Positions 1 to 13,478 of a stretch of DNA of 64,000 nt are shown here, one piece after another. Numbering within the stretch: the first letter of the stretch is position 1; every line of letters begins with the position of its first letter. The stretch is from the NCBI GenBank assembly GCA_003956705.1, contig QZCP01000038.1, positions 19,225 through 83,224 on the forward strand. The letters run 5' to 3'. A program made the position numbers and the translations under genes. The notes beneath the pieces are model-generated. The model saw only the letters and a list, made by a program, of their open reading frames with translations, did no database searches and was not told the DNA's origin. This DNA comes from Brevipalpus yothersi (Eukaryota > Arthropoda > Arachnida > Trombidiformes > Tenuipalpidae).

Positions 1-78
<78 letters not shown>
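1..78. repeat. (GA)n microsatellite
   Basis: A nearly pure GA dinucleotide tract with one GAAA interruption near each end. It is the first of many GA/CT tracts in the window and lies in the presumed intron or 3' flank of the guanylate cyclase gene. Confidence 0.97.
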
Positions 79-81
<3 letters not shown>

Positions 82-633
82 TCCTGGAGCTCTACCACGA
101 AAGTTGGATGACTTTTTTTCACCATGTTCCGTGTTCCCATAGTTCTATGTGTGTGTGTGTATAAGAGTGAAAGAAATTTTATCTCCCACAGTAAGTATAT
201 ACACAATGAAAGACAATTGAAGATTGAGAGAAGAAGAATCGATTCATTCCCACAGATATGCACACACAATATGCACGTAAGCATCAATAATTTACATATA
301 CACAAATTAGGGTCTGACTATTACCATCTACAGGTGAGTTTGACCTAGTGAGAATTAATGTTAGACTTTAAATGAGAATCTCTCTCTCTCTTACTCTGGG
401 AAAAAGTCTAAACACATTCACATAGGCCAATGGTGGACGTGCTTCAATCCCTGACAACCTAATATAAATTACCTTGTTTTGTTAAACTGGTGAATGCATG
501 TGTTTGGGAAAAAGAGACTCATGGGAATATGCAAATGAATCGGTCAGGTCTGGGTTCATCACGATATACTTTCTCTCTCTCTCTCTCTCTCGCTCAATAT
601 ATAACTTTACCGAACATGTGTGATTAGACTTAC
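79..633 (-). other. Partial intron of the guanylate cyclase gene, no exon seen
   Basis: The cyclase exon ends at a consensus donor (ACAG|GTAAGT on the minus strand, last exon base 634). I looked on the minus strand down to base 1 for the next part of the cyclase catalytic domain and did not find it. The intron therefore probably continues past the left edge. Short CT tracts lie at about 380 and 570-592. Confidence 0.6.
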
Positions 634-3600
634 CTGTGTGTACACCGATTCGCAGTTGTAAAGTTTGATTAGCACGATGTCTAATCTTAAAAGTTCTCAC
701 GGAATCAAGTAATTCCAGAGCCATGGAAGCAATTTCACTTGCATGCTTATCACCATTTCGTATTGGCAGCCCACTGACCACCATGTAGGCATCACCGATA
801 GTTTCAACTTTATACACATCATAGCTACTGATAATACTGTCAAAAAGAGTATACAAATCGTTGAGAAAAGTGACCACTTCCATTGGTGTACTTTCCGCTG
901 ACATGGCCGTAAAGCCAACAATATCACTAAAAAATATGGTCACCGCATCAAATGATTCTGGTGTAACACATTCACCTCTAACCAAATCAGCGGCCACTGT
1001 TTTGGGTAACATACGATGAAGTAATGATTCGGTTTTCTTTTTCTCTTCCGCCAACTGTTCAGTTCTCTCTTCAACCAAATCTTCCAGATTGTTGGTATAC
1101 TTTTCCATCATGATCATCATATTGTCCATAATGTTTGTCTTCAAGCCTTGTCGCATTTTTTTCAATCTCGTTCGTATCAACCGGAAATCAGGTCTATGTT
1201 CCGGCTCTTCAGCCCAACAATCTTTCATCGTATTGATCACATAATCTTGACACTGTAGATTACTTGTGCTCGGTCGAAATGGCTGGCCATCAGAACAAAT
1301 TGATGGTCCAGCAGCAATATAATCAACAATCATCCGTGGATTGAGTCGATCGCGAAGTACATGTAAACTGAATGGACCTTCACGAACAGCAATCTCATGT
1401 AAAATGATTGAAAATGCATACACATCACCCTTTGGTGTACCTCTCATTGATGGCTCTCGTAAAAGTTCTGGTGGTGTGTATAGTAGATTACGATAATATG
1501 AATCGGAATCAATTGATGTGGTGTCCGCTGATTTTCGCAGTTGATGTAAACCAAAATCAGTCACTTTGAGTACCCATCGACTGGTGATCAAACAATTGGT
1601 TGATTTAAGATTACCGTGAACTTTGATATCACTATCGTGTAGATAAATCATTGCTGAGATCAAATCAAACACTAACGATGCAACAAACATTCCATCTAAT
1701 TTCAAATTCTTATTATCCAAAATATCTTGTAAACTTCCTTTGGCACAATATTCGGTCACAATATATACACCATTCGGCTCAATGTATGCACCGATAAATG
1801 AATTAATTTTATCATGATGAAGTTCTTTCATCAATTTCATCTCTTTTTTCATCTCACGCGGTAAATCAATTGATTTCCGGCTAAATCGTAGCTCCTTGAT
1901 GGCCACAATTGTGCCACGATAAATTGCTGTTTGAGTGAATACTTGATGAAATAGACGAGATTCAGTTGAACCGGCCGATGTGAAGCTCATACGACTAGCT
2001 GATAGTGGACTAAAACCGTTATGATACATTTGAAGATCACGTAATTGTATTTTCCACAATAGACCGGCAATCTCTTGCTCATATTTCCAATTACGATATG
2101 TGATCGCAAATATAACCGATATGGTAATAAAAAGTCCCGCCAAAATTCCAGCAATTATTTCACGTCTACTATCCTCGGAACGTATACACTTATTGCCATC
2201 AAAACCACACGGTGGCTCATCAACCGGTGGACTACCACTAATCCAATCAATTGGTGCTGAACCTAATCGTAATGTGGTACCATTGTTAAGTTCATCGTAA
2301 TCAAAGCTGCCCACTGGTAACATTGTATAATTGATACCATTATGATCATAAAATCCACGTAAACCATGTGTTTTGGCAATCGGTCTCACAGCGAGCAGAG
2401 TAAAATTGCCTTCAACATCACCATTTTCATCAATATTCATCCATGTACCGGTGACTGATGAATAATAACGTTTACGCTTGATTATCCGTTGTATAACCTC
2501 GGTACCATTTCGTGGACACAATTTATCACGAAGCATTGATGCGATTGCCTCGGCATATAATATTACCGCATCATACAAATGAGCAGCATACATGGTCACA
2601 TGTCGTCGTGCACCGGTGCCTAGTGGATCAATGTTGGGAAAATTAAATGGTGGCTTACGATTATATTTGTGTACTTCATCTTCAAAATCACGGAAAGCTT
2701 GTCCATGTGGTGGACTTTGGGCAATGATCAATAGTGAGCGAGCCGCTTCAATGGTGAGCAATTTTTCATGACTTTTATCGAATATATATTCCCATGATAT
2801 GTTTTCCATGAATGTTTCAAAATCAATTGCAATCACAATGTATTCACCGTTTTCGAGTAAATTTTTCATCGATAATCTCATCATAAATCGTGACAATATC
2901 AGTTTAGGACCCAACAGTATGTATATACGTGTTTTGGATCGTGTTTTTTCGATCACCTCATCAAATGAATTGGAACAGCATTTAGAATTTTTATCCTTCT
3001 CACAGCATGCATAAAAATTGGGAAAATCAAGTTCCATATTTACAGTTAATCCACGATCTGTGGCACGCTTTGCCAATGATCGGGCCACAATACGATATCG
3101 AGGTGAATCTTCGTACAATATGGAAAATTTACGCCACTTATAATGATCCAATAGGGCCATAACGGATCGTATCACTTGAGTATCAGGAGGATATGTACGA
3201 GCAAATGTTGGATATAAATCTTTTCGCGATACTTTCGAATCAACACACATATGACTGATTACCGGTAAATTAAGTGCCGCAGCCACAGTTGCCTCAACTT
3301 CACACGATTCTTCTAGCCCAATAAAGGCAATCGCACCTTGTGCCCATTGATACAGTAGGGCCTGTGTACTGGCCAGTGTATCACCATCCGTATTATTGTA
3401 CAAAAATTCAAGTCTAATACCATTCAGTAAACTTGTATTCCTATTTACACTATCCACAGCCATGGTCATCGCACCGGAAACCACAGCACCTTGTCGACCG
3501 GTGTTGGGTGATGATGATTTGCCCCATATATTGGGCAAATAGCCGATACGTATGTGAGGACCAATATCACAATCAATGTAATCGGTATTGTTGATGGTGC

Positions 3601-4042
3601 TAATATTATATTTTTGGTATGAATTAGAATCATTATACTTATCGGTGGAAGTGGTTGAGGTGAAAGGTAGACGATTTGTTTTGAAAAATTCGGCCGCACG
3701 ACATGTCGGTAAAGGAATTGATTGTTGAAATGGTGATCGAACATTGGGAACGGTGGGCAAATGGGATGATAATGGTGGAGAAGTTGATGAAGTTTGATTA
3801 TTGTTGTTTATTGATGAGGAAGATGATGAAGAAGGAGAAGTTGTAGAAGAAGAAGAAGAAGATGGAGAAGAAAAGGTTGTGGACAATACGTTGGATGGAT
3901 TGATGGTGGACGAAGAGAACGTTTGGTTGTTGTGATTATTATTGATGGATGGTAGTGTTTGTGGGACACAAAAATATGGATTTATTAATAGGAAAAAATA
4001 AATTGAAAACAAAATAAAGAGAAAAGCTAACGTCTGGCACAT
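634..4042 (-). CDS. Gyc76C: Receptor guanylate cyclase, Gyc76C-like (3' end outside window)
   Basis: A single-pass membrane enzyme that makes cGMP from GTP. One long exon encodes a signal peptide (residues 1-25, MCQTLAFLFILFSIYFFLL), a Ser/Asn/Thr-rich stretch to about 100, an ANF-receptor-type extracellular domain (about 160-600, including FARTYPPDTQVIRSVMALL, close to insect Gyc76C), a transmembrane helix near 630-652, a kinase-homology domain (about 700-955), a dimerisation coiled coil (about 985-1010) and the start of the cyclase domain with FFSDIVGFTA and ETIGDAYMVV, which supply the metal-binding aspartates. The kinase-like domain has HGNLKSTN in place of HRD, the usual pseudokinase state in this family. 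The open frame continues to 482, but coding should stop at the donor after RIGVHTG (residue 1136), because the frame beyond it loses all similarity. Start is the only ATG giving a signal peptide. The Gyc76C subtype is inferred from remembered family resemblance. Confidence 0.92.
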
Positions 4043-4861
4043 ATTACATGTATCGTTACATTTCTTTTCCTCTCTTTCTCACTCGCTTTTCTCTCTCTCA
4101 TAATTCTCAATGTTCTCACTTTCTCTTCTCTCGATTCTCAAATAAACATTCTTCCTACGAATATACACACACATAGCAAGTGAGCAAAAACAGAGGGAGA
4201 GAGAGAGAGAGAGTCTCTCTCATGGTAAAAGAGAGAGAAGAGTCTCTCACTTCCTTCTTCTTTCACCATGAATTCTCTTGCTACTGAATATGTTTTTTTG
4301 AAAAATTTTTTGAAATTTTCGAAAGATTCCACCGAATGTGAGTCGCCCTCTAGAGTATCAGTATAATGAATAATTAGTCGAAAAAAATATTTTTGTAGAA
4401 CACATTAACACATCAGCATGGGGAGAGAGAGCTCACATGATGGACGTGATAGTCATGTGACACATGGAGGCCGATAAAATCTTGAGACTGTTTTTACTTT
4501 CAGTAAAAAGGGTTGGAAGAGAGAAAATAAAGAGATAATTTTCAAGGATCAAGTCAAATTTTCCACCGAATGGTTATAGATTTTTATAGATTTTATTCAA
4601 ATATTGCAATATTGAAAGTTTTCGATCGTAAAATGGTTGAATACAATTTTTTAGCGCAACACTTACAGTTGTCAGAATTCTCACAACGGTCAGCAAAACA
4701 GATACTAGCTGTGGTCAGTAATTAATTCAACTCCAACACATGTAAGTGGATCTCGATGGGAAAGAAAATTCATGGGTTTTCAACTGAATTTTGTGAACAT
4801 AATTGGAAAACATAGCACTCTTGGATATTTTGTGGATACTTCAAATCGGATTCCATAGTGT
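4043..4861. other. Spacer between guanylate cyclase 5' end and protease 3' end
   Basis: It holds the presumed promoter and 5' UTR of the cyclase (minus strand) and the 3' flank of the protease. There are short CT/GA tracts at about 4050-4140 and 4196-4235. I see no coding sequence and no clear TATA box. Confidence 0.6.
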
Positions 4862-5994
4862 TTATTGATCAGTTGCGTCCTCCTTCTTCAATTCGTCCCC
4901 AGAATCAGGCGATTTCTCGGTACACAATTGTTTCTTCTCATTCAGCATCATCAATCGAATCCATGCAAGATATGATGTGACTCGAGTGTATACAGCCGGA
5001 TGATCTGGCATTCCACAAGGATCATATCCATATGCCGTTATTCCGGCCAATATATACTGGCCTCGCTTACGAAGCATCAAAGGACTACCAGAATCACCGA
5101 CACAACTACCCTGTGTAATACCGGCACACATTTGAATTGTTGAATTAAATTTTTCATCACCATTCCAATATTCTGAACATGTGATTTCCGATCGATGCAT
5201 AACATCCACTTCCTGTAATTCATCGGGATACTCATCATCCATTCGACCCCATCCAACTGTGGTATAGTAGCGACTTTTACCACTTTTAATCGATTTTGGT
5301 AAACAGATGGGCATAATTATTTCATCAAAAACCGCTGGTCTATCTAATCGTATCAAGCCAATATCATTGTGATGTCCAACATCACCGTCATACTTCCAAT
5401 GGGTTAACAATTTGGACACTCTTGATGTTCGATTACTGTCTTTCCAATTGATGCTGCCATAATTGATCCGCAAATCAGAAATGGTACGATTTTGGAGACA
5501 ATGTGCAGCGGTCACTACCCATTGGTCAGTTAAGAAGGTTCCAGCACATGCAAATTTTCCATCTCGATCAACTGCTGAGACTACCCATGGATAGCGTAAT
5601 GGCTTCACAGAATGTCCCCCAAAAACTCTTGGATCAATAGTTGATTCACCACAGCCTGGTTGAAGAAAATTTCATAATCAATTAGGAATCAAATCATACG
5701 AATTAAAGATTTTGGAGGTATTTTTGTTCAAAAGAAGCTGTGGCTTCCTGATGTATCAGGAAAAATTAGAAGTTAGACTGGCGAATTTGAGACAATATTT
5801 GGAATGAGTTCGATAGTTTCACGATGAGATAGAGAAACTCTCCAGATTGGAAACTTTTTTAATTCAAATTTTTCGATGGAAAAAATTCACTTACGACATT
5901 CTGGAGCACATGAAGAAAAATGGACACATGAAAGTATGGCAAGTAGCAAAATAATTAGCTGTTTATCTAATGAAACACTTATTATGATGATCAT
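4862..5994 (-). CDS. Secreted chymotrypsin-fold serine protease (two exons)
   Basis: CDS join(5895..5994, 4862..5655) on the minus strand, 297 residues. Exon 1 encodes a signal peptide (MIIIISVSLDKQLIILLLAI, start ATG at 5994) and ends at a GTAAGT donor. Exon 2 starts after TTCAACCAG. The join restores a CRCG pro-segment, then an activation site PRVFGG. Catalytic residues are His85 in TAAHC, Asp131 in HNDIGLI and Ser222 in VGDSGSP. The motif is GDSGSP rather than GDSGGP. The S1-pocket position six residues before the serine (chymotrypsin 189) is Gly, so trypsin-like cleavage after Arg/Lys is unlikely and an elastase- or chymotrypsin-like preference is more plausible. The C-terminus has an acidic/lysine tail after the final helix. 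It is not obviously a close relative of the duplicated proteases at 32.4 and 45.8 kb. Confidence 0.88.
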
Positions 5995-7858
5995 TATTAT
6001 CACATGTAGTGTGGGAAAAATGTGTGTGTAAAGCAACACTTTTAGAAGAGAAAATGAGGTGGGAATAGCATTGTGCAACTCATTCTCGAAGACAATGATA
6101 TTTGTATTACTATTATTAAATCATCACAAATCGAGGTATTCTTCAGTGAAACAAGTGGAAATAAAATCGAAGAGATGACAAAGTTTCACTCCCAGTGTCA
6201 GTGAAATAAGTGTGAAGCCCTGATAAAAATGACAAGCTAATGATTTTCAGAGATATGCAAAAATTATCGAACCGATATGAGCTTTGTCCGATTTCATACG
6301 TAATATTCAATGGAAAACATCCAAAGAAATTAGCACTGAATCGAAAATGATCCATTGATTGGCTATCTTACGATTGTGAACTACAACTTGCCTCTAATGT
6401 TACTGTTTGGCTTAAATCTCGTTCTGATCCACAGTTTTTGCCCTTAGACAATGAGATTAATTGCATGATCGATCTTCATTTATCAACGAAGCGTTCGGTT
6501 CCATCAAAACAGAGCCAGTTGGATGATTGTCAGGTCTAATATCGGATAAAAGCTGTTACATTCTGTAACAATCATCAATCAATTATTGTACAATTGGAGT
6601 TAGAAAAATCCTTAAATAGTTCTCTTGATTGACTAATTGATTGGTATCAATCTTTGTGAAGAACATAGAAATTAGAATTTACTGTATATCAGTCGAAAAT
6701 CGGTTCTTGCATCAGTGAGGATACCATATACATGTAATAGTGTCTTGAAACGAAGTCTCATGCTAATACAAGTCAACAACTGTGATTCCCACCATAGGTG
6801 ATTTGGTGATGGTCAAGTGATTCGTTTGTTCATTGGAACTCGACATAGTATCTGAAAAGTGGCAAATTATCGAAAATACTTTATAAATTCATGTCCAAGG
6901 GGAGTTAATGATTATCATAATCTCACTATGATTTATTATTTATTATTATTATTTTCTCGATGCTTCGTATTGTCAATATAATTGAGAGAATGGCTCGCTT
7001 TGAGTTTGATAATTGATTGATATTTAAAGAAAATGATGAGGATGTCGATTGAAGAAAACTAACTTATAAATTTTCAGTTCTCTCCATAAAATGTTCACTG
7101 GAAGTTCTCCCATGACACTACTGAGAAAAGCTAACTTTTGGCGATGCTTTTAACGGACAAGCTTTTCTCAAAAATGACTACAACAATCAATTCGGATATC
7201 GACTGAAAAAAGACTCACATAGCTTGAATTATTACTGATGGTAACTCGGTCTGAGTCAACTTCAGTGATACTGAGACTGAAATTCAACTGTCATTGTCTT
7301 TTTTAATCATTTGATTTAATGGGATGGGATGGCTTCTTTTTGATATCTCGAGTCTGATCTTAAATCAATTTTAATACAAGTGTTAAGTATCAGATTATCA
7401 TTTTCAACAATTGAAATACAAAATATATACACTTATCACAGGCAAAGAGGGCAGGTCAAGGTACATAAATTTGCACATAAAATGTATCTCAACAGATAAA
7501 ATGAAGAGAGAGCCGTTTTGCAATGAGTCGAGAAAATAAAAAAGTTGTGATGTTCTTCGATAGTTCCCAGATCAAACATCAAATGTCGATGTCGATGTCG
7601 AAAGAAAACTTCTATAAAAATGAACAACATAAGATTTTATGGCAACGTTGATGGCAAAAAAAAATTCGGTGGATATATTCGAGCTGGTAAGTATTGTGAC
7701 TTTCGTTTCAATCAAAAGTTAGCCTTAAAAGACTGATGACTATAAGACCAATAGTAATGATTGAACTTGGAGATGATGGAAAAGAGGAGTCATTTTGACT
7801 TGAGACCACTAAAAATGAAAACAATAATAAACATCAAATTTAGATAATTCAAATTCCA
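5995..7858. other. Intergenic, no gene recognised
   Basis: AT-rich spacer between the protease start and the last exon of the SOD-repeat gene. Only short, low-complexity or unrecognisable open frames are present. It should contain the protease promoter and the SOD-repeat 3' UTR. Confidence 0.5.
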
Positions 7859-9242
7859 TTACTTTCTAGGCTTACTTGGTCTACATGGTTGATAAAAAGT
7901 GGAGATCTTTCGTGCCCCAAGACGATCATGTTTCGTTATTGTACCAAAATTGATCAAATTGTTGAATTCGGTTTGCAACCGAAAAGCTTCAGATCCTGAT
8001 AGATCAGAAAATATTAGAATATGATACTTTCGTATTCCCAAATTCTCTTCCAAAGTGTAAAGCTCATCAAAACTTACCATAAAAATGAACTGTCATCTGA
8101 AGACATTCATTATCTAGTATTAATTTACTTGAATGTGCATCTGCTTTGATTAACCATTCGGTGGAATGAAGACTTCGTCTCATTTCTTCCATAAAGCGGG
8201 CCACAGTTAATCGAGGATTGTTTTGTATCGCAATATTAGAGATCAAATGGAGATCTGGTGAAATTTTGGTGCAAGCAAGCTTTCCTTCACCATTTTTATT
8301 AGTATCAAAAATTACCAAACTTCGACTCATTATCGATCCAAAGCCAACCAGTGGCAAATTGATATCACTAATCACCGAGCGTTTACCGCCAATAGTTAAC
8401 GGTCCATTGCGACCAGATAGATCGCCCAGCTCGCATCTTAATGGATTCAATGGTGAACAATCTTTAGCGTATAGATCACGATTCCGCTCAGAGTCCACAA
8501 AATATGGATTCCATCGAAAACCACCAGCAATACATCGAGTTTTTTGATCGGTCAGAAAAGCGTCGGCACCCACTTGATTAACGTAAATTGCCCACTTGTG
8601 ACCTGAGGTCACATTTCTATTGTATACACCTTGATGCTTCAAATCGATTTCAAGCCATGTATCACTGACTGCACCGTCCTTGTACTCATATTGGCGAAAT
8701 CGAACGAAGCCTGATATCAAATGTTGAGGATCATCAAACGAAGCGATGGCAACAATTTCACGAGCACCACGATTACGTTCATCTGCCTCAATTGAGCCAC
8801 AAATCCAGCGATTTCCTTTCTCTTTCTTATGAATAACTATCGAGCGTCCAATAATCGAATGTGGACCATGAAGTGGTAGATTAGTGTCAATATATTCACA
8901 TCGACGAGAATCCTTGTCATCCAGAGTGCCAAGCTTACCACTCAGATCACCCACTGGATACTGGTCACTTGAGCCAACTCCTGGATATGGAGTGACTGAT
9001 GAATCCAAATTGAGAGGATTAAAATGATCGTAAACCGAATCTTGTGAACAGGGAAATTCTCTTTCTTCCGGTACCCGAACTTCATGAATATGGAATCCAC
9101 TGGCCTGCTTTTCTAGGCCCAATAAGTCAATTTTACCGTTAGTTGGGTCATTTAAGCTTGCCTTTTAGAAGAGGAAAGAAATACAATTGAAAACATCACA
9201 TTAAAATGAGAACAGAAAGAGAGAAAAAGTGATGAAATAATC

Positions 9243-9323
<81 letters not shown>

Positions 9324-11685
9324 TGCTCAGGTCCCGTTATGATATAGAAGTGTGAGTTGATCATTTGCATTTGGATAATTTGTTGGATCTCAAAAGTTCT
9401 CAACAAGATTATTGACAGGCTTGCTGAGAATTTGATCCCTTTTAACTGGCAGCTTAGGAGGTGAACATTGAGTTAGAATATATATATAAATTGAAATACC
9501 AGGAGTAAATCATTTCCAGTTTCACCAACACATTCGATTTAAATGCAAAATGGTCAGAACAATCATCTCTATCAATTTACTCAAGTCCACCCGTAGTTTC
9601 AAGTGAATTGTTAAACTTTTGGTTGACCGTTATGATGGATTGGACATTCTTTCTCTTCTCTCAATGAACACAGTAGAAAGAGAAAAGATAAAAGAGAGAT
9701 GTTGAATCATAAAAAGTTATTCTATTCTGTACCTGATTGAAAACAATGGAGCCAGACAATTTAGTTTTGCTACCAGTCCAATGGCGAACAGAAGCAGTTA
9801 ATGGATGAAGAGCTCGAATTGTGGTACAGCCCAATCGATTACCTCTTTGTTTGGGTCCATGCTCATCAAAAATGACCAATGAACGTCCGATAATGGATGC
9901 GGAACCGGAAAGGGGAAGTGTTGGATCTGTATAGAAATATTTCACCATCGCACTGCCACGATGTCCAGCAATACGAAGTTGATGATTAGATTTGGCTGTT
10001 AAATCACCGATAACACATCGAAGTGGATTTTGGAATGAACATTTTTTCGCATAATCACGAGTTGATCCAATCTTGTATGGATTAAATGTGGAACCAGTGC
10101 TCACACAACGTGATGACCAATTGTAAAAATCTAATCCAGGAAATTTTTCATGAATTTCCCACTTATGATCAGATGTATCATTGCCACTACCATCAGAATA
10201 GCTCAGATCAACCAGAACGGTAGTTTCAGAGCGTGGCTTGTCCACCTCTTGTCTCATGATCACATGTCCAACCACAGGAAAATGGAATCTTGCCACTGCT
10301 GTGATCATTGGTCCAGGATAACCGATTGTGGCACAAACCCATGTACTACCATCCGCCTTGTTGATTGCTAATGAGCGGCCAATAATACTGTTACGACCGA
10401 ATAGAGGAAGTTTCAGATCAACATGAATTTGCATCACATTTCCTTTGTCATCATCCTGCAAGTGGCCATGTTTACCACTCAAATCACCAATCATGTACTG
10501 GTCAGCAGTTCCTTGACCATTGGGTGGTCGTGAACCTTGTGTGTTGACTTTGGTTGGATTGTACACTGATCCAATGGCATTGGGTGAACAGAGATCATCA
10601 TCACCGGTCATACGAGGTGGTACCGGAAACTCGTGGACATGAAGAAAGTAGCCACGATGGCGATTATTTTCCAATTTAATTGTAACTATTGTCGGGTCAG
10701 TAGGAAAACTTTGACTCAAGCCAATGTAACCCTTTACACCATCCATGTCAACCAATGCTTTGACCTCTCGCGGTGTAATCAAATCAATTTTAGCACATCC
10801 AAGTACTTGATTTTTGGCTTCCTTCTTGTACACAACCACATACAAATCTCTTGATCCGGTCAATAGTGATAATGGAAGATTTGTGTCAATAAATTTTTGC
10901 TTTGATGTTCGACTATTCTCCTTGAATATGGTTATTTTACCATGCTTACTGGACATTGAGCCCATTTTGCATGATGAATGATCACTTTCAGAACAATTTT
11001 TATCATCAACATTATCTGGATCCAATAGATCTTTGAGATAATTACATTTATCTTCACGTCGAGTATCAAAAACATCGGTAACCAATATTTTCCAATCATG
11101 CTGTGAATTGATCTTAAAATCATTTGTTGCATGAAACAAATTTGATATTATAACTGTATCACCCAGCTCATTTTCTCGAAATATTATTGTGCCCACAAAA
11201 TCGGCTTGATTGAAAATAGCTCTCGCCGATCTTACTTCACCTTCATTGAATATATTAGCACAGCCAGCCACTTGATCACTTCCGTCTTTAGTGATTATTA
11301 TTGATGAGCTCCAAGCGGTTTTGCGTCCTTTTAGGGTCACTTCGTGATCTACAAAAATTTGACGTTCATTCATTTTTGAATGTATTGATGGCACTTTGAT
11401 GGGACCATGACGTGAGCCCATATCGTGTTCAACTTTGCCCAACAATGTCCCGGTACACTTGCTGTCCGGATGGTATGGGAAGGACATTATTTTCCATGAA
11501 AAATTTGTATCATCAGACGATTTATTGTCAGTATTAACCAAATTAACCGATATCGTTACACCATCGCCAGCATTCTCCTGACGAAAAGTGATGTTTCCCT
11601 TCAATCCGATTGCATTAAGAGGGGCAAAAAATGTAACCCACGAATTGACTGGAGATATAAATATAAATATTTTTTTGCCAATCAT
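7859..11685 (-). CDS. Secreted copper-only SOD-repeat protein (three exons visible)
   Basis: CDS join(9733..11685, 8078..9161, 7859..7995), minus strand, 1057 residues if the ATG at 11685 is used. All joins are GT-AG and keep frame (FNQ|ASLN; FY-G-SEAF). The protein is a string of six Cu/Zn-SOD-like domains plus a partial seventh, each with recurring GDLSG and SIIGRSLVI-type motifs. Most repeats have lost metal ligands. Domain 5, which spans the first intron, keeps all four copper histidines (HIH, DHFNP, IGRSIVIH), the structural cysteines and the active-site Arg (NRWICG), but lacks the bridging zinc histidines. This fits the animal copper-only SOD-repeat family (insect Rsod relatives). The true 5' end is uncertain. 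A good acceptor (TATCTCCAG) lies just inside the ORF near 11650, and a signal-peptide-like ORF starts at an ATG at 11815, but no convincing donor links them. Confidence 0.88.
9245..9320. repeat. (GA)38 microsatellite in SOD-repeat intron
   Basis: A pure GA tract in the 571-base intron (9162-9732) of the SOD-repeat gene. Confidence 0.97.
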
Positions 11686-13431
11686 AATAGTATCATGATG
11701 TTAATGATAATGATGATGTCCAATGATGATAATGATCAGGAAAAAAAATCGGTGAAACAGAAAGAGAAAGAGAAAAAAAGAAAAATATCATTAATATCAG
11801 CTGAATCATCATCATAAAAATAAGAAAATATTCGAAAATATTTAGAAATGATTTTCGGAATGGCCAGATTCTGTTTGGTGATGATCATATCTCGAGGTCA
11901 TCATGTTCAGTGATATTGCAATCATTATTGTTGGTCCCTCAAACTCATTGGCTGGGCCCTCAATATATACCCTTATTAGATACAGCTGAACCTCGTTGAT
12001 GAAAGTGTGATAAGGTGTCATCGAAAAAGTGAAAACATCGTCAAATATTGATGATATTGATGATAGAATAGAGAATAATTTTTCATGCATAAACTATGGT
12101 GTAAAAAGATGGAAAAATTCCCTCCTCAATCGTTAGCGGTATAGACTACTAATTTTAAATAGGGAAAAGAAAGATATCTTCTAATTTCAGATCCGAAGTA
12201 CATGTACACATGATTTCGGTAACGATAAGGGTTTTTTCATTTTCTCCCTGAAACAGCGAAGAGAGTGAAAATATTGATACTTTTACAGTGTTCCTGTGTT
12301 TGAGGAAATATTCAATCATATCTGGACGAAGAACAAAAAGAGGAAACAAATAGAAACCTATTATTATCAGATCGCCTCTCTTAATAGAGGTGATGACAGA
12401 TTTTTTGCATCCCAAATGATGATGATTACAAGTATAAAAATATGATTAACCCTGGAATTTTTTTTGGAAACATCATCCTCTTCATACTGACACACACACA
12501 CACACACAAGCTTGGGGAAACAATAATACATGTACCTGCTTACATATCTTGGAATATGATGACAATAATTTTGGCACATTCTAATTTTCGTTAAACATCT
12601 TAATTGGCACTTCATTCTATAATATGAGACTCAATCAAGTTAAGGAATATTCGGAATATATATTCATCTATTCGCATCAAAATAAGTGTACCCTGAAAGG
12701 TTTAGTTGAGTGTTGAACACTAAATTTTGGCAAAAATAAAGGATAAAAATGCCCTGAAAACTTTACAAGTATTTAAAAACAGAGTAACAGTACTTAAACA
12801 GCACCTCAAAACTCAGACTGTTCAGCAATCGATGTGCGTCCATGTCTCAATGCAATGTATAGTTACTAATAATTTATGCACATTCACAACGCTAATGGCT
12901 CTTGCCGGTGCCAAGAATGTGCATTCAAATGAGAAGAATGATAATCATTTCAACCAAGGAGGTGGCGTAATAGCGGTAAATGATCATGATGAAGTGAAAT
13001 GATAGAGATCTATTCATTTTAATTTATCTATCTCTTTCTCTCTTTTCCAAAATATGATGACAATCTGATGGTGATCTCGATATAGCAATATGTAACGATA
13101 ATGGAAGCCAATCAGATGATCAATTTTGAGGACTAAAGTTTGACAATGAAATCACTTGTTAAAATTGTGGAAGACTGATTGTGGACTGAGTATGTCGAGT
13201 GTCGCTTTGTCATGGTATACACACGCACATTCTTACTCTATCGATATTGAAATGCTCGGATAAACAGGATGAATTTTGCTTTGTGCTTTGTTAGACACAC
13301 ACACATGTATATGTTGAGTATGAGCATACAGCCGGTCAAAATTTTTAGTCGATCTATTCAATCGAATCACCGATTTAGACATGATAGTGATCATCTTACG
13401 GGCATCAATTTTGAGTGGCATGTCTATTTTG

Positions 13432-13434
<3 letters not shown>

Positions 13435-13477
<43 letters not shown>
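13435..13477. repeat. (CT)n microsatellite
   Basis: Pure CT tract in the gene-poor stretch. It creates low-complexity reading frames on both strands that are not genes. Confidence 0.96.

Positions 13478-13478
<1 letters not shown>

Noticed and set aside
7436..7630. Short minus-strand ORF with a hydrophobic start
   Set aside because: No conserved feature, in AT-rich spacer. Similar frames occur throughout the non-coding parts.
12727..13002. 91-codon plus-strand frame
   Set aside because: No recognisable motif or signal, and it starts at a TTG rather than ATG. It looks like chance.
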